Source of the DNA: a virus
DNA length: 34,988 nucleotides
Virus record (IMG/VR): IMGVR_UViG_3300046501_000677
Location: 1 to 34,988 of that record
Strand: one strand, 5' to 3'
Numbering within the stretch: the first letter of the stretch is position 1; each line of letters opens with the position of its first letter. Below are positions 23,681 to 30,216 of this stretch, in pieces. Made by a program: the position numbers and the translations under genes. The notes beneath the pieces are model-generated. The model saw only the letters and a program-made list of their open reading frames with translations. It did no database searches and was not told the origin of the DNA.

Positions 23681-24021
23681 ACACTACCTCCGAGTTGCAG
23701 TGGGATGCTCATGCTCAGCGGTTCATGGCTGTCGATGACGCTGCAGTGCAGATCCAGCCCGGATTTCCCTTCCTGATCGGCACCCAGCAGCTCCATGTGG
23801 CTCAGGCGTATGCGAGGCTCCCAGCGCAGTAGCGCCATGGCCGTGGCGGCATAGACCCGCAGCCGGGTGAAGTCATTGAACGGATCATCGATCAGCTCGG
23901 GTACCAGGCTGCCGTATTCGCGGCGCATGACACGTGTCCCTATTCGAGTGGTGATTATGTCGGTGATCGATTGGCTGATACTTTCTCGCCTGCTCAGGCT
24001 GCCCCCGGTGTGCCGATTCAT
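23677..24021 (-). CDS. W: Baseplate wedge protein gpW, 114 aa
   Basis: P2 gpW / T4 gp25 family. SISQSITDIITTRIGTRVMR then REYGSLVPELIDDPFND, with the EPRIRLSHMEL block near the middle, is diagnostic. It nucleates sheath polymerisation from the baseplate. It overlaps V and J by 4 bases each. Confidence 0.94.
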   Translation of the reverse strand: MNRHTGGSLSRRESISQSITDIITTRIGTRVMRREYGSLVPELIDDPFNDFTRLRVYAATAMALLRWEPRIRLSHMELLGADQEGKSGLDLHCSVIDSHEPLSMSIPLQLGGSV

Positions 24022-24620
24022 TGCGGCGGGCTCGTCGGAGCACCGAGGTTGCCCACGTGCACGTGCTTAACCAGGCTGATGCCGGCGGCGACCACATCAG
24101 CGGACACGGAGACTTTGCCGGTAACGGTTTGGTTGCCTGTCTGGCTGTAGCTACCGGTTTGGGTGAAGTTGCCTTTCTGGGTGTAGTCACCTTCATGGGT
24201 GACCGGCCCGACAAGGTGAATACCGCCGCTGCTGATCAGCTCAGTGCTACCGCCCGCAGGCAGTTGCGCCCGCAATTGGTGAGCCACGCTGTCGTACTCG
24301 ATCACAGCGCCGTCCTGATACGTGCGGCGGTGTAATCCCACGCGGTCGCCGTTGGCTGGAATCGTATCGCTGTAGATGCCCGTGATCACCACGGCGTTTC
24401 CAAGTTGGCCGGATGGGCTGAGCAGCAAGACTTGTTCGTTTTTGGTGGGTGGATCCCAATCGACATCAGCTCCCGCGCGCAAGACGAGCCACGGCAGCCA
24501 ACCGGTGGTCAGGCCACCGGTTTTAACGCGGACACGCGGGGGCTTCATCTGGGTTTCGGCAATGGTGCCGAAACGGATGAGGTTTTCGATAAGGCGGGCG
24601 AGGGTGGCTGTGTCGTTCAT
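24018..24620 (-). CDS. V: Baseplate spike protein gpV, 200 aa
   Basis: Membrane-piercing tail spike. An N-terminal OB-fold region (PPRVRVKTGGLTTGWLPWLV) is followed by a repetitive beta-helix stem in which a short unit ending in TG or KG recurs (YTQKGNFTQTGSYSQTGNQ). The C-terminal KHVHVG carries the HxH motif that binds iron at the spike tip in P2. It is the first gene of the V-W-J-I-H-G operon, with an Ogr-type dyad centred 57 bases upstream. No ribosome site precedes its ATG (see findings). Confidence 0.93.
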   Translation of the reverse strand: MNDTATLARLIENLIRFGTIAETQMKPPRVRVKTGGLTTGWLPWLVLRAGADVDWDPPTKNEQVLLLSPSGQLGNAVVITGIYSDTIPANGDRVGLHRRTYQDGAVIEYDSVAHQLRAQLPAGGSTELISSGGIHLVGPVTHEGDYTQKGNFTQTGSYSQTGNQTVTGKVSVSADVVAAGISLVKHVHVGNLGAPTSPPQ

Positions 24621-24667
24621 GCCGCCAATGGTGGCGGGAGTGCAGACAGGATGCAGCTAGTGGGGGC

Positions 24668-24686
24668 TGTAGATCTTGGACCTACA
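24668..24686. promoter_or_regulatory. Ogr-type activator dyad before V
   Basis: TGTA-N11-TACA, same architecture as the FI and O/P sites. It overlaps the last bases of the ribbon-helix-helix gene, showing that the insertion stops right at the promoter. Confidence 0.7.
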
Positions 24687-25014
24687 AAGGTTTAGAGCGC
24701 TTGTCCCAGTAGGCTTTTATCGTTTCCAGGTCTGTATGTCGGCCCGCGTCAATGTCAGCCAGTCCCTCGGCAATTGCGACCTGGTGCCAAGATGCTTTTC
24801 CGAGTACTGCCTGAACCTCTTCATCGCTGGCGAAATCACCGGCATCCGCTTCCGCTACAGCACGCTGGAGCTCAGCGATTTGCTCTTGCTCGCGTTCCAG
24901 GTAGATTCTCAATGCCTCCAGCGCGAGGGTTGACTCGTCACGTCCGGTTCTTTGTGCCATTAGTGCCAAGCGATTGGCGAGATCGGTAGGGAGGTCAAGG
25001 GTGATTTCGTTCAT
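24682..25014 (-). CDS. Ribbon-helix-helix antitoxin-like protein with duplicated C-terminal module, 110 aa
   Basis: The N-terminal 45 residues are a ParD/CopG-type RHH domain (ITLDLPTDLANRLALMAQRT, then STLALEALRIYLERE). The C-terminal part contains two related modules: RAVAEADAGDFASDEEVQAV (about 51-70) and IAEGLADIDAGRHTDLETIK (about 81-100), each shaped like the toxin-binding tail of ParD antitoxins. No ParE/RelE toxin is adjacent on either side. The ATG at 25014 begins the RHH domain; the open frame extends to 25167 without similarity. It is divergent from the 48-residue gene and YafO pair. Confidence 0.75.
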   Translation of the reverse strand: MNEITLDLPTDLANRLALMAQRTGRDESTLALEALRIYLEREQEQIAELQRAVAEADAGDFASDEEVQAVLGKASWHQVAIAEGLADIDAGRHTDLETIKAYWDKRSKPL

Positions 25015-25107
25015 AGCGATGCACCGTGTTCGTAAGCGGTTGATTCGTGCTGAGCGGGAATGGAAAGCGTCTATGGTCCATGATGAGCCTTCATCCCTGT
25101 GAAGGGC

Positions 25108-25113
25108 TATAAT
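25108..25113 (+). promoter_or_regulatory. Isolated consensus -10 element
   Basis: Perfect TATAAT on the plus strand, about 110 bases before the 48-residue gene. No convincing -35 at 16-18 bases upstream. It may be a second promoter of the YafO operon. Confidence 0.3.
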
Positions 25114-25159
25114 GGGCCCGTTCCCGACGACGGAATATCTAATTTTACCCTGTCGCGAT

Positions 25160-25188
25160 TTGCTCAATAATGATTATTGGAATAAGCT
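25160..25188 (+). promoter_or_regulatory. Promoter with palindromic operator of the YafO operon
   Basis: TTGCTC (25160-25165), 17-base spacer, TAAGCT (25183-25188). The spacer holds the perfect palindrome CAATAAT-G-ATTATTG (25165-25179). This is the expected layout of an autoregulated toxin-antitoxin promoter. Confidence 0.6.
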
Positions 25189-25222
25189 TTTAGGCATGAA
25201 TACACATCCTCTGGAGGCTTCC

Positions 25223-25369
25223 ATGGCCACCACCAAGAAAACTGAAAAGCCACGTAAGAAGGTCATCAGCAATCAGCTGACATACCTCGACGTTCGTCAG
25301 GCCGCTCGTGACGGACAACAGGCGTTTGAGACGTTTGTCATCACTGGCAAGCTACCTGTATCCAAGTAA
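25223..25369 (+). CDS. 48-aa basic protein, candidate antitoxin partner of YafO
   Basis: Encodes a lysine-rich N-terminus (MATTKKTEKPRKK) followed by VISNQLTYLDVRQAARDGQQ and AFETFVITGKLP. The only known YafO partner I can recall, YafN, is a Phd/YefM-type protein of about twice this length; no such fold is evident here. GGAGG lies 5 bases before the ATG at 25223, and the toxin starts 6 bases after its stop, with only a weak site of its own. That is the usual antitoxin-first arrangement. Function is inferred from position and size. Confidence 0.65.
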   Translation: MATTKKTEKPRKKVISNQLTYLDVRQAARDGQQAFETFVITGKLPVSK

Positions 25370-25375
25370 GATCTG

Positions 25376-25798
25376 ATGCCTGCGGTCAAAGTCTCCGAGC
25401 TATTTCAGCGAACTCATAATTGGCAAAATTTCTACGCACACTTCTACAACTACAAAGTGTGCGATGAGCTGCCCGACATATTTGGCCGCGACGAAGAGCT
25501 TGATCTGAGCGAGATGCATCATATTCATCTAGCGAGCGATCTTGAAACCCAGACACGCTGGGCTGGGGCCAAAAGCCAGTTTTACCGAACGACAAAGCTC
25601 AACGATCCCGATAACGACAATTGGCTGATATACGCCTATGACGACTATCGGGATGAGTATCTGCTCCTGACGATCATCGGTCCTGATGCTCACAGCCGTG
25701 CGGAGTGGGGTTCGTTTTTACGTAACATCCACAGTGAGATCGTTCAGCCATGGGTACTGGGTCGAGTGTCTTACCCTGATCCAGACGACGAAATCTAA
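25376..25798 (+). CDS. yafO: YafO-family toxin (ribosome-dependent endoribonuclease), 140 aa
   Basis: Shares the YafO core: FYNYKVCDELPDIFGRDEEL, then HHIHLASDLE, QFYRTT and YRDEYLLLTIIGPDAHSR, followed by a basic-aromatic end (EIVQPWVLGRVSY). The LPDIFGRD and HIHLA blocks and the LL..I..P..H segment match E. coli YafO as I remember it. E. coli YafO cleaves mRNA on translating ribosomes. The TAA stop overlaps the stop codon of the convergent S gene by 2 bases. No truncation is visible. Confidence 0.82.
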   Translation: MPAVKVSELFQRTHNWQNFYAHFYNYKVCDELPDIFGRDEELDLSEMHHIHLASDLETQTRWAGAKSQFYRTTKLNDPDNDNWLIYAYDDYRDEYLLLTIIGPDAHSRAEWGSFLRNIHSEIVQPWVLGRVSYPDPDDEI

Positions 25799-26253
25799 GC
25801 TTGTAAGTGCTTCAGCAAGCCATCCCGCACCAATTCCAGCTCCCGCCCCGTTAACCCCAGCATCTCCCGCCGTGCGTAACCCACGTCCTTGGCCCCAGGT
25901 TCGGCCCTGTCCCTCAACCCGTACTGGTGAACCCGCGCTATCCTGGCAATGCGGCCTGTAAACCCAACGCTGATCGCGTTGCCGTCGCCCCTGGCCTTGA
26001 GATAGCGGGCCGTGCGCAGCTTTGCGAACATCGCTGCTTTACGCTTGATGCGGCCCTGTTTGCTGCGCAGGTCGCGTTGCTTGCGCGGTACGTAGGGCGT
26101 GCCGTCGGGGTTTTGCTGGCGGGTGATGCGTTGCTGCTGGCTGCGGCGCAGTTGTTGGGCGAGGGTCCGGGCCAGTCTGTTGCGGGCGTCTGGCTGCAGT
26201 TGGCGGAGCAGCGGCGCAGCCCAGTCTTCAAGGGCAGTCAGGTTGTCAGTCAC
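25795..26253 (-). CDS. S: Tail completion protein gpS, 152 aa
   Basis: Phage virion morphogenesis family (P2 gpS). VTDNLTALEDWAAPLLRQL, GTPYVPRKQRDLRSKQGRI and SVGFTGRIARIARVHQYGLR are typical. I chose the GTG at 26253, which matches the family N-terminus and overlaps R by 8 bases. The frame is open to 26340 but that part lies inside R. It helps complete the tail for head joining. It is the last gene of the O operon before the inserted toxin island. Confidence 0.9.
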   Translation of the reverse strand: MTDNLTALEDWAAPLLRQLQPDARNRLARTLAQQLRRSQQQRITRQQNPDGTPYVPRKQRDLRSKQGRIKRKAAMFAKLRTARYLKARGDGNAISVGFTGRIARIARVHQYGLRDRAEPGAKDVGYARREMLGLTGRELELVRDGLLKHLQA

Positions 26254-26695
26254 GAATCTGATACCCGCTGCCTGGCGCTTGGTCGTAGTCGCTGTATTGA
26301 GGATCTGGTGGGCGCTTGAGGTCGAAGCTGCCGTCATCACGTGTTTTGACGATCACTCGTTCAGTGAGCGGCAGGGTAATGCTCATGTCTACCTTGCTCT
26401 GATCGATGACATCCGCTTCAAAGCGAATGCCTTCTGCAGACTTGTCCAGGTTAGTGAGCAGTTCAGATTGATGAACACGCACCCAGCCCAATAGGGGCAA
26501 CATGATGCTGTCCGGATGACCAGCGAAGTCGGTGAGGATGATCTGCAGTTGGTAGCCATATTCAAACGAAAGGCTGGCGGCTGCGGTGCAACGGATTTTG
26601 CCGTTGTCGATGAAGATCAGCAGCCGGTCGGGGTTTTGCTTGAGGTCAGGCACGCACTCCAGGAGGTGAGCGCGCAGGCTGTCGGGCTTATTCAG
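26246..26695 (-). CDS. R: Tail completion protein gpR, 149 aa, apparent CTG start
   Basis: P2 gpR family: NKPDSLRAHLLECVPDLKQN, PDRLLIFIDNGKIRCTAAAS, FEYGYQLQIILTDFAGHPD. The family N-terminus begins at a CTG (26693-26695) with a perfect AGGAGG 6 bases before it. The only other in-frame ATGs are far upstream inside Rz1 and Rz, or about 60 residues downstream. Translation from CTG is therefore likely. It overlaps the Rz1 stop by 8 bases, so coupling from Rz1 may help. Confidence 0.85.
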   Translation of the reverse strand: MNKPDSLRAHLLECVPDLKQNPDRLLIFIDNGKIRCTAAASLSFEYGYQLQIILTDFAGHPDSIMLPLLGWVRVHQSELLTNLDKSAEGIRFEADVIDQSKVDMSITLPLTERVIVKTRDDGSFDLKRPPDPQYSDYDQAPGSGYQIRD

Positions 26696-26948
26696 GGGCT
26701 GCCTCCTGGGACTGATAAACCATGTCCACCTGCGCCGCGCATTCAGCCCAGGCGTTTTCAATGATGTCCTGATCATCGAGCATGACGCCGTTACTGCTCG
26801 GTTGTGTCGCCGGCAACTGGCAGGGCACCACGGCCGGACATCCACTGATGATAAGCATCGGCGCCGGTGAGGGCGGGGCGCTGACGCAGCCGGCGAGCCA
26901 AGTCAGGTAGAGGCTGAGCAGCCCAGTCTTGCAGTTCTTTATTTTCAC
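26688..26948 (-). CDS. Rz1-like outer-membrane spanin lipoprotein, 86 aa
   Basis: Signal peptide with lipobox (LSLYLTWLAGCVSAPP, lipidation at Cys21), followed by a proline-rich mature part (SAPPSPAP). It starts inside the Rz gene in another frame and extends beyond its end, the classic Rz/Rz1 overlap. It would span from the outer membrane to Rz and fuse the membranes at the end of lysis. P2 equivalent lysC. Confidence 0.85.
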   Translation of the reverse strand: MKIKNCKTGLLSLYLTWLAGCVSAPPSPAPMLIISGCPAVVPCQLPATQPSSNGVMLDDQDIIENAWAECAAQVDMVYQSQEAAPE

Positions 26949-27243
26949 GTTTCAACTCCTCGATCTGCTGTTGCCGGCTGGCCAGGCTTTGGCGCAATTG
27001 GTTTTGGGTGGTACGAAGGCGGGTTTGTGCCTGGCGCTCGTCATTCAACGTGTTAAGCAGTGTTTCCGCGCTTAGGCGGTGTCGCTCGGCGGTTTCTTGG
27101 GCGGTGGCTTCTCGCCCGATAGCGTGTCGTGTCGCGCTATCGGCCAGCTTGATGCGTTGCTGCTGGGCCCAGAGCAGCAAGGCCAATGAACCCAGCAACG
27201 CCAGGCCATAAACCAGTTGGCGCAGGCTGCTGATAGCCGTCAT
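26791..27243 (-). CDS. Rz-like inner-membrane spanin (LysB-like), 150 aa
   Basis: One N-terminal membrane helix (LVYGLALLGSLALLLWAQQQ) followed by a long periplasmic coiled coil (ETAERHRLSAETLLNTLNDE, QTRLRTTQNQLRQSLASRQQ, QIEELKRENKELQDW), then the DLARRLRQRPALTGA tail typical of LysB/Rz. It overlaps the muramidase stop by 4 bases. Partner of the Rz1-like protein. Confidence 0.9.
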   Translation of the reverse strand: MTAISSLRQLVYGLALLGSLALLLWAQQQRIKLADSATRHAIGREATAQETAERHRLSAETLLNTLNDERQAQTRLRTTQNQLRQSLASRQQQIEELKRENKELQDWAAQPLPDLARRLRQRPALTGADAYHQWMSGRGALPVAGDTTEQ

Positions 27244-28082
27244 TGCGTGGCCTCGTGATCACAAGTGCATGTGCTGTAGCGTTCAAAGGCCTGCTGGAGC
27301 CTGAGGTGGTAACGATTGCAGGCGTATTGAGGGCCGTTGTAAATGCGGGCAAAGTCAGCCCAACGGCGGGCCTTCAAGGCGTCATGCAGTTCGTTGTCTG
27401 TTTGCAGGAAGGTCACGAATGCTTTGAACTGCTGGGATTCGCTGGCTTCCATGCACGCGACGAAAGCTTGCACACTGTCATGGCCAAGCCGACGCCAGTG
27501 AAAGCCCATGATCTGAAACGCACCCCAGGAGGTGGATTCCAGCGCTGCGCTGTCATCAATTCGGCGCGCCTTGGTCAGGCGCTGGTGTTCGCTATTGCCA
27601 CCGGCATAACCGCCAGGTGTCGGGTTGATGATGTCGGGATGCAACGCGGCCAACACATCAGCGTGGCGCTTTAGTCCTGATGGGCTGTCCTGGTCATGGC
27701 CAACGGTAGTTATCTGGCGGTACATGATGTGCCGCTCAAACAGTACAACCGGCTTGCCGTTGTCGAGGAAGCCTCTGCCCCGTGACTCGATTTCATTGAC
27801 CGCATAGACGGTGGCCAACGGCACCCCAAGACGCGTGGCGGCCTCGCCCAGGTCCGCATGTTTGAGTAGCTTGCTGCAATCTGTACCGGCAAGAGTGGAG
27901 AGGGTTTTGGGACCGGCGATGCCATCGGCGACCAAACCTACTTTGAGCTGGTAGGCGCGGACGGCGCTTTGTGTGGCGGCGTCGAACGAGCCATCAGGGA
28001 CCAGATTGGCACCGTGCCGATTGAGGTTTATTTGCAGCTGACGTACTGCGTCTGAGTGGTTTCCAAAGCGCAGGATAGTCAT
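27240..28082 (-). CDS. Endolysin: peptidoglycan-binding domain plus N-acetylmuramidase, 280 aa
   Basis: Residues 8-64 form a peptidoglycan-binding repeat (SDAVRQLQINLNRHGANLVP, DGSFDAATQSAVRAYQLKVG, ADGIAGPKTLSTL). From about 88 on is an N-acetylmuramidase (DUF3380-type) domain: YAVNEIESRGRGFLDNGKPV with the likely catalytic Glu, LFERHIMY, ESTSWGAFQIMGFHW and FARIYNGPQYACNRYHLRL. No signal peptide, so it depends on a holin. The ATG at 28082 has GAGG upstream and overlaps the holin-like stop by 4 bases. Confidence 0.92.
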   Translation of the reverse strand: MTILRFGNHSDAVRQLQINLNRHGANLVPDGSFDAATQSAVRAYQLKVGLVADGIAGPKTLSTLAGTDCSKLLKHADLGEAATRLGVPLATVYAVNEIESRGRGFLDNGKPVVLFERHIMYRQITTVGHDQDSPSGLKRHADVLAALHPDIINPTPGGYAGGNSEHQRLTKARRIDDSAALESTSWGAFQIMGFHWRRLGHDSVQAFVACMEASESQQFKAFVTFLQTDNELHDALKARRWADFARIYNGPQYACNRYHLRLQQAFERYSTCTCDHEATQ

Positions 28083-28357
28083 GTGCGCGGCCTCATCAAT
28101 GCCGCGACATTGCCTTGGGATCGGTAAATCAAAAGGCACATCAGAACACTCGATAACGCATGCCAAAGGCTCACGGGTGGGCGATAGAGCAGGATTTCCA
28201 GGCCGCACAGGCTCAGCGCCGCGCCAAACAGGCTGGCGAACAGCGAGACCCCGCGCCGATACCGCGCCTGGCCTCGGTAGTAATACGCCAGCCGTAGCGC
28301 GCCGAGCAGATAGGCCGCAGCGGTGATCATCGGGACCACCAACGTGAAGAGGGGCAT
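28079..28357 (-). CDS. Putative three-helix holin, 92 aa
   Basis: Three hydrophobic segments: VVPMITAAAYLLGALRLAYY, GVSLFASLFGAALSLCGLEI and LWHALSSVLMCLLIY, with basic loops, as in the putative 3TM holin family (Phage_holin_3_7). It should form the membrane lesion that releases the muramidase. It lies between another membrane protein and the endolysin, each in close contact. Confidence 0.85.
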   Translation of the reverse strand: MPLFTLVVPMITAAAYLLGALRLAYYYRGQARYRRGVSLFASLFGAALSLCGLEILLYRPPVSLWHALSSVLMCLLIYRSQGNVAALMRPRT

Positions 28358-28358
28358 A

Positions 28359-28712
28359 TCAGCTACCCCCTCTTAATCTGCGCAGGATCTCCAGCAGGTC
28401 TGCTTTCTCGATCCAGAGCATGGATTTGATGCTCAGCGGGATAACCACCAATGCACAGGCGAACGCCGCGCCGCCACTTGTCAGCACTGGGGCCAAGCGC
28501 AACGCCGTAGGAGCGAACAGGTAGCCTACGCCTGATGACAGCATTAGCGAGCCAATCCGCTGCCAGGCTTTGAGGTCATGTTTGGTACTGGTCACCAACC
28601 AGGCTCCCAGGACTGCGCCGAACAGCGCGTCCCCGTCGATGATCGGCACGGCACTTGCCAGCCCCAGGCCCATCAGCAACCCGGTGATGGTGCTCGATGT
28701 CGGGTCAGCCAT
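28359..28712 (-). CDS. Second holin-like membrane protein, 117 aa
   Basis: Hydrophobic segments at about 8-26 (ITGLLMGLGLASAVPIIDGD), 29-40, 54-72 and 77-97 (SGGAAFACALVVIPLSIKSM), with a basic C-terminal tail (LLEILRRLRGG). It resembles the putative phage holin family found beside X (Phage_holin_8). The ATG at 28712 has GGAG 9 bases upstream; an in-frame ATG at 28727 directly touches the X stop. It may be a holin, antiholin or co-holin. Confidence 0.8.
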   Translation of the reverse strand: MADPTSSTITGLLMGLGLASAVPIIDGDALFGAVLGAWLVTSTKHDLKAWQRIGSLMLSSGVGYLFAPTALRLAPVLTSGGAAFACALVVIPLSIKSMLWIEKADLLEILRRLRGGS

Positions 28713-28727
28713 AGGACGCCGCTCCAT

Positions 28728-28937
28728 TCAATTCCATAGGTTCACCATGTGCCGGTTGGGCGCGCTGGGCTGTACATCGGGCAAGCTGACGAGGGTGCCG
28801 TGTGGCAATACCGGGCCAAGGTCAGCCAGCCCCGGATTGGCTTGCAACACCGATTCGGTTACGCCTGCGGTGCGCCCGTAATGTCGCCAGCAGATGGCGT
28901 CCACGGTGTCGTGCTGTTGCGCTAGAACGGTCGCCAT
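28728..28937 (-). CDS. X: Tail protein gpX, 69 aa
   Basis: LysM-like tail protein of the P2 gpX family: MATVLAQQHDTVDAICWRHY, GRTAGVTESVLQANPGLADL, LPHGTLVSLPDV. It overlaps L by one base in an ATGA arrangement. The start at 28937 matches the family; the open frame extends to 28991 inside L. Confidence 0.92.
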   Translation of the reverse strand: MATVLAQQHDTVDAICWRHYGRTAGVTESVLQANPGLADLGPVLPHGTLVSLPDVQPSAPNRHMVNLWN

Positions 28938-29398
28938 CAAATCAACTCCACGGTGCTGCGGCCCAAGCCCAGAAAGTCCCGAATGGCCCAACGCTGGTCA
29001 CGGCGGTATTCGTCGACGGTCGGGGTCAGGTCTTCGGCGTTTTGCTTGCCGCTTCGGGTGCTGTCGTAGTTGCGATAGCGCTCGCAGACTTCGGCACTGG
29101 TGGCGACGTGGACTGCACGCAGATACAGATGCACGCGCTCGGATGTACTGCGCACCTTGTCGGCAGGAACATCGGTGAGCGTTCGGTAGCCGTTGGCTTG
29201 CTGTTCGACGCGCCATGCTCCCAGCTCACGATTGACGTTGATGGTCGCTGCTATAGCGGCGGTTTCGAGCCGCGCAAGGCTGACACTGGCGTCGATGCGC
29301 TGGGCTGCGCGCAAGGCGTCTAGATCGATGGACGGCCAGAAGGCGTCGCTGTTGATATGGCCGCTCACGGTGGGGCCGCTGGCGATGAATCCACTCAT
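28937..29398 (-). CDS. L: Head completion/stabilisation protein gpL, 153 aa
   Basis: P2 gpL family. INSDAFWPSIDLDALRAAQR, SLARLETAAIAATINVNREL and DQRWAIRDFLGLGRSTVEL are typical. It seals the filled head before tail attachment. The 114-base gap before it carries a hairpin. Confidence 0.92.
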   Translation of the reverse strand: MSGFIASGPTVSGHINSDAFWPSIDLDALRAAQRIDASVSLARLETAAIAATINVNRELGAWRVEQQANGYRTLTDVPADKVRSTSERVHLYLRAVHVATSAEVCERYRNYDSTRSGKQNAEDLTPTVDEYRRDQRWAIRDFLGLGRSTVELI

Positions 29399-29431
29399 GG
29401 GGTTTTGCTCTGTCGGTAGTCGCCGGTGGTC

Positions 29432-29470
29432 GGGGCAAAGCGGGCCAGCAAATCGTTGACCGCTTGCCCC
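29432..29470 (-). other. Hairpin in the M-L gap
   Basis: GGGGCAAAGCGG and CCGCTTGCCCC form an 11-bp GC-rich stem with one bulged base around a 16-base loop, in the only sizeable gap (114 bases) of the O-S operon. No T-tract follows. It may set relative mRNA levels of M and L. Confidence 0.4.
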
Positions 29471-29512
29471 GAGCCGGCGGGGTGCGTGGGACGCTCGGTT
29501 AGCCGCGTTCCT

Positions 29513-30214
29513 CTAGATAGAAGGCGCGGTGTGTTTTTTCAGCAGGCGTTCGGCGCATTCCAGATCCTTCTTGCCGCCGCAGCTGCTGTGTAGGTCGATG
29601 GCGCGCTTGAGTAGGTCGATACCGGCCTGAATCTGCCCAGGCTGACCGGGTTCATCGACATCGATCCCCGCGAGCATGGCGCGGCCCGTTGCCAGGTACA
29701 ACTTGGCGCGGGCCTCATCGGGCATGTCTTGTTCGTCAGTCAGTTTTAGAGTGCGTTGCAGGACTGGCCTGTCGAACGACTCGCCGGTTTTCTGTGCCTT
29801 GAGCGCTGCCGTGGCAATCTCTTCGGCAACAAGGCATCCGGTGGTTCGCTCAAAGCGATCGGGCATCAGCAACTTGTGCTCAAGCACGTAATCCGCGATG
29901 TCCAGCGCGCCGCCGTAATCCCCAGCGTCGATGCGCCAGACCATGATCGTCGTCATGACTTCATCCTGGGCACCTTTGCCGGAGGCCAGAACGCCTTGCA
30001 CATAAGGGATGTATTCGGGCAGCAACTGGCGCTTGAGTTCAGCCTTGCCCTGGTTGGACTGCACCTGTTTGAGGCGCAGCCTGTCCTGGAGCAACTGATT
30101 AAGCTGATGCTCGTAAGCGGTCGCGCCGGCCATGGTTTGCAGGGGCGTGGTCTTGGCTGACTCCATGGCTGCACGAACGCGGCGCTGGTGAGCTTGGGCA
30201 AGGCTGAGGACCAT
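29513..30214 (-). CDS. M: Terminase small subunit / endonuclease gpM, 233 aa
   Basis: P2 gpM family. SLAQAHQRRVRAAMESAKTT near the start, then LLQDRLRLKQVQSNQGKAEL, MVWRIDAGDYGGALDIADYV and IDLLKRAIDLHSSCGGKKDL. It works with P to cut cos ends and drive packaging. It lies 2 bases after N. Confidence 0.92.
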   Translation of the reverse strand: MVLSLAQAHQRRVRAAMESAKTTPLQTMAGATAYEHQLNQLLQDRLRLKQVQSNQGKAELKRQLLPEYIPYVQGVLASGKGAQDEVMTTIMVWRIDAGDYGGALDIADYVLEHKLLMPDRFERTTGCLVAEEIATAALKAQKTGESFDRPVLQRTLKLTDEQDMPDEARAKLYLATGRAMLAGIDVDEPGQPGQIQAGIDLLKRAIDLHSSCGGKKDLECAERLLKKHTAPSI

Positions 30215-30216
30215 GG

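Noticed and set aside
24018-24620. Repeats in gene V as a possible CRISPR or DNA repeat
   Set aside because: They encode the beta-helix repeats of the spike protein and are not identical DNA units.
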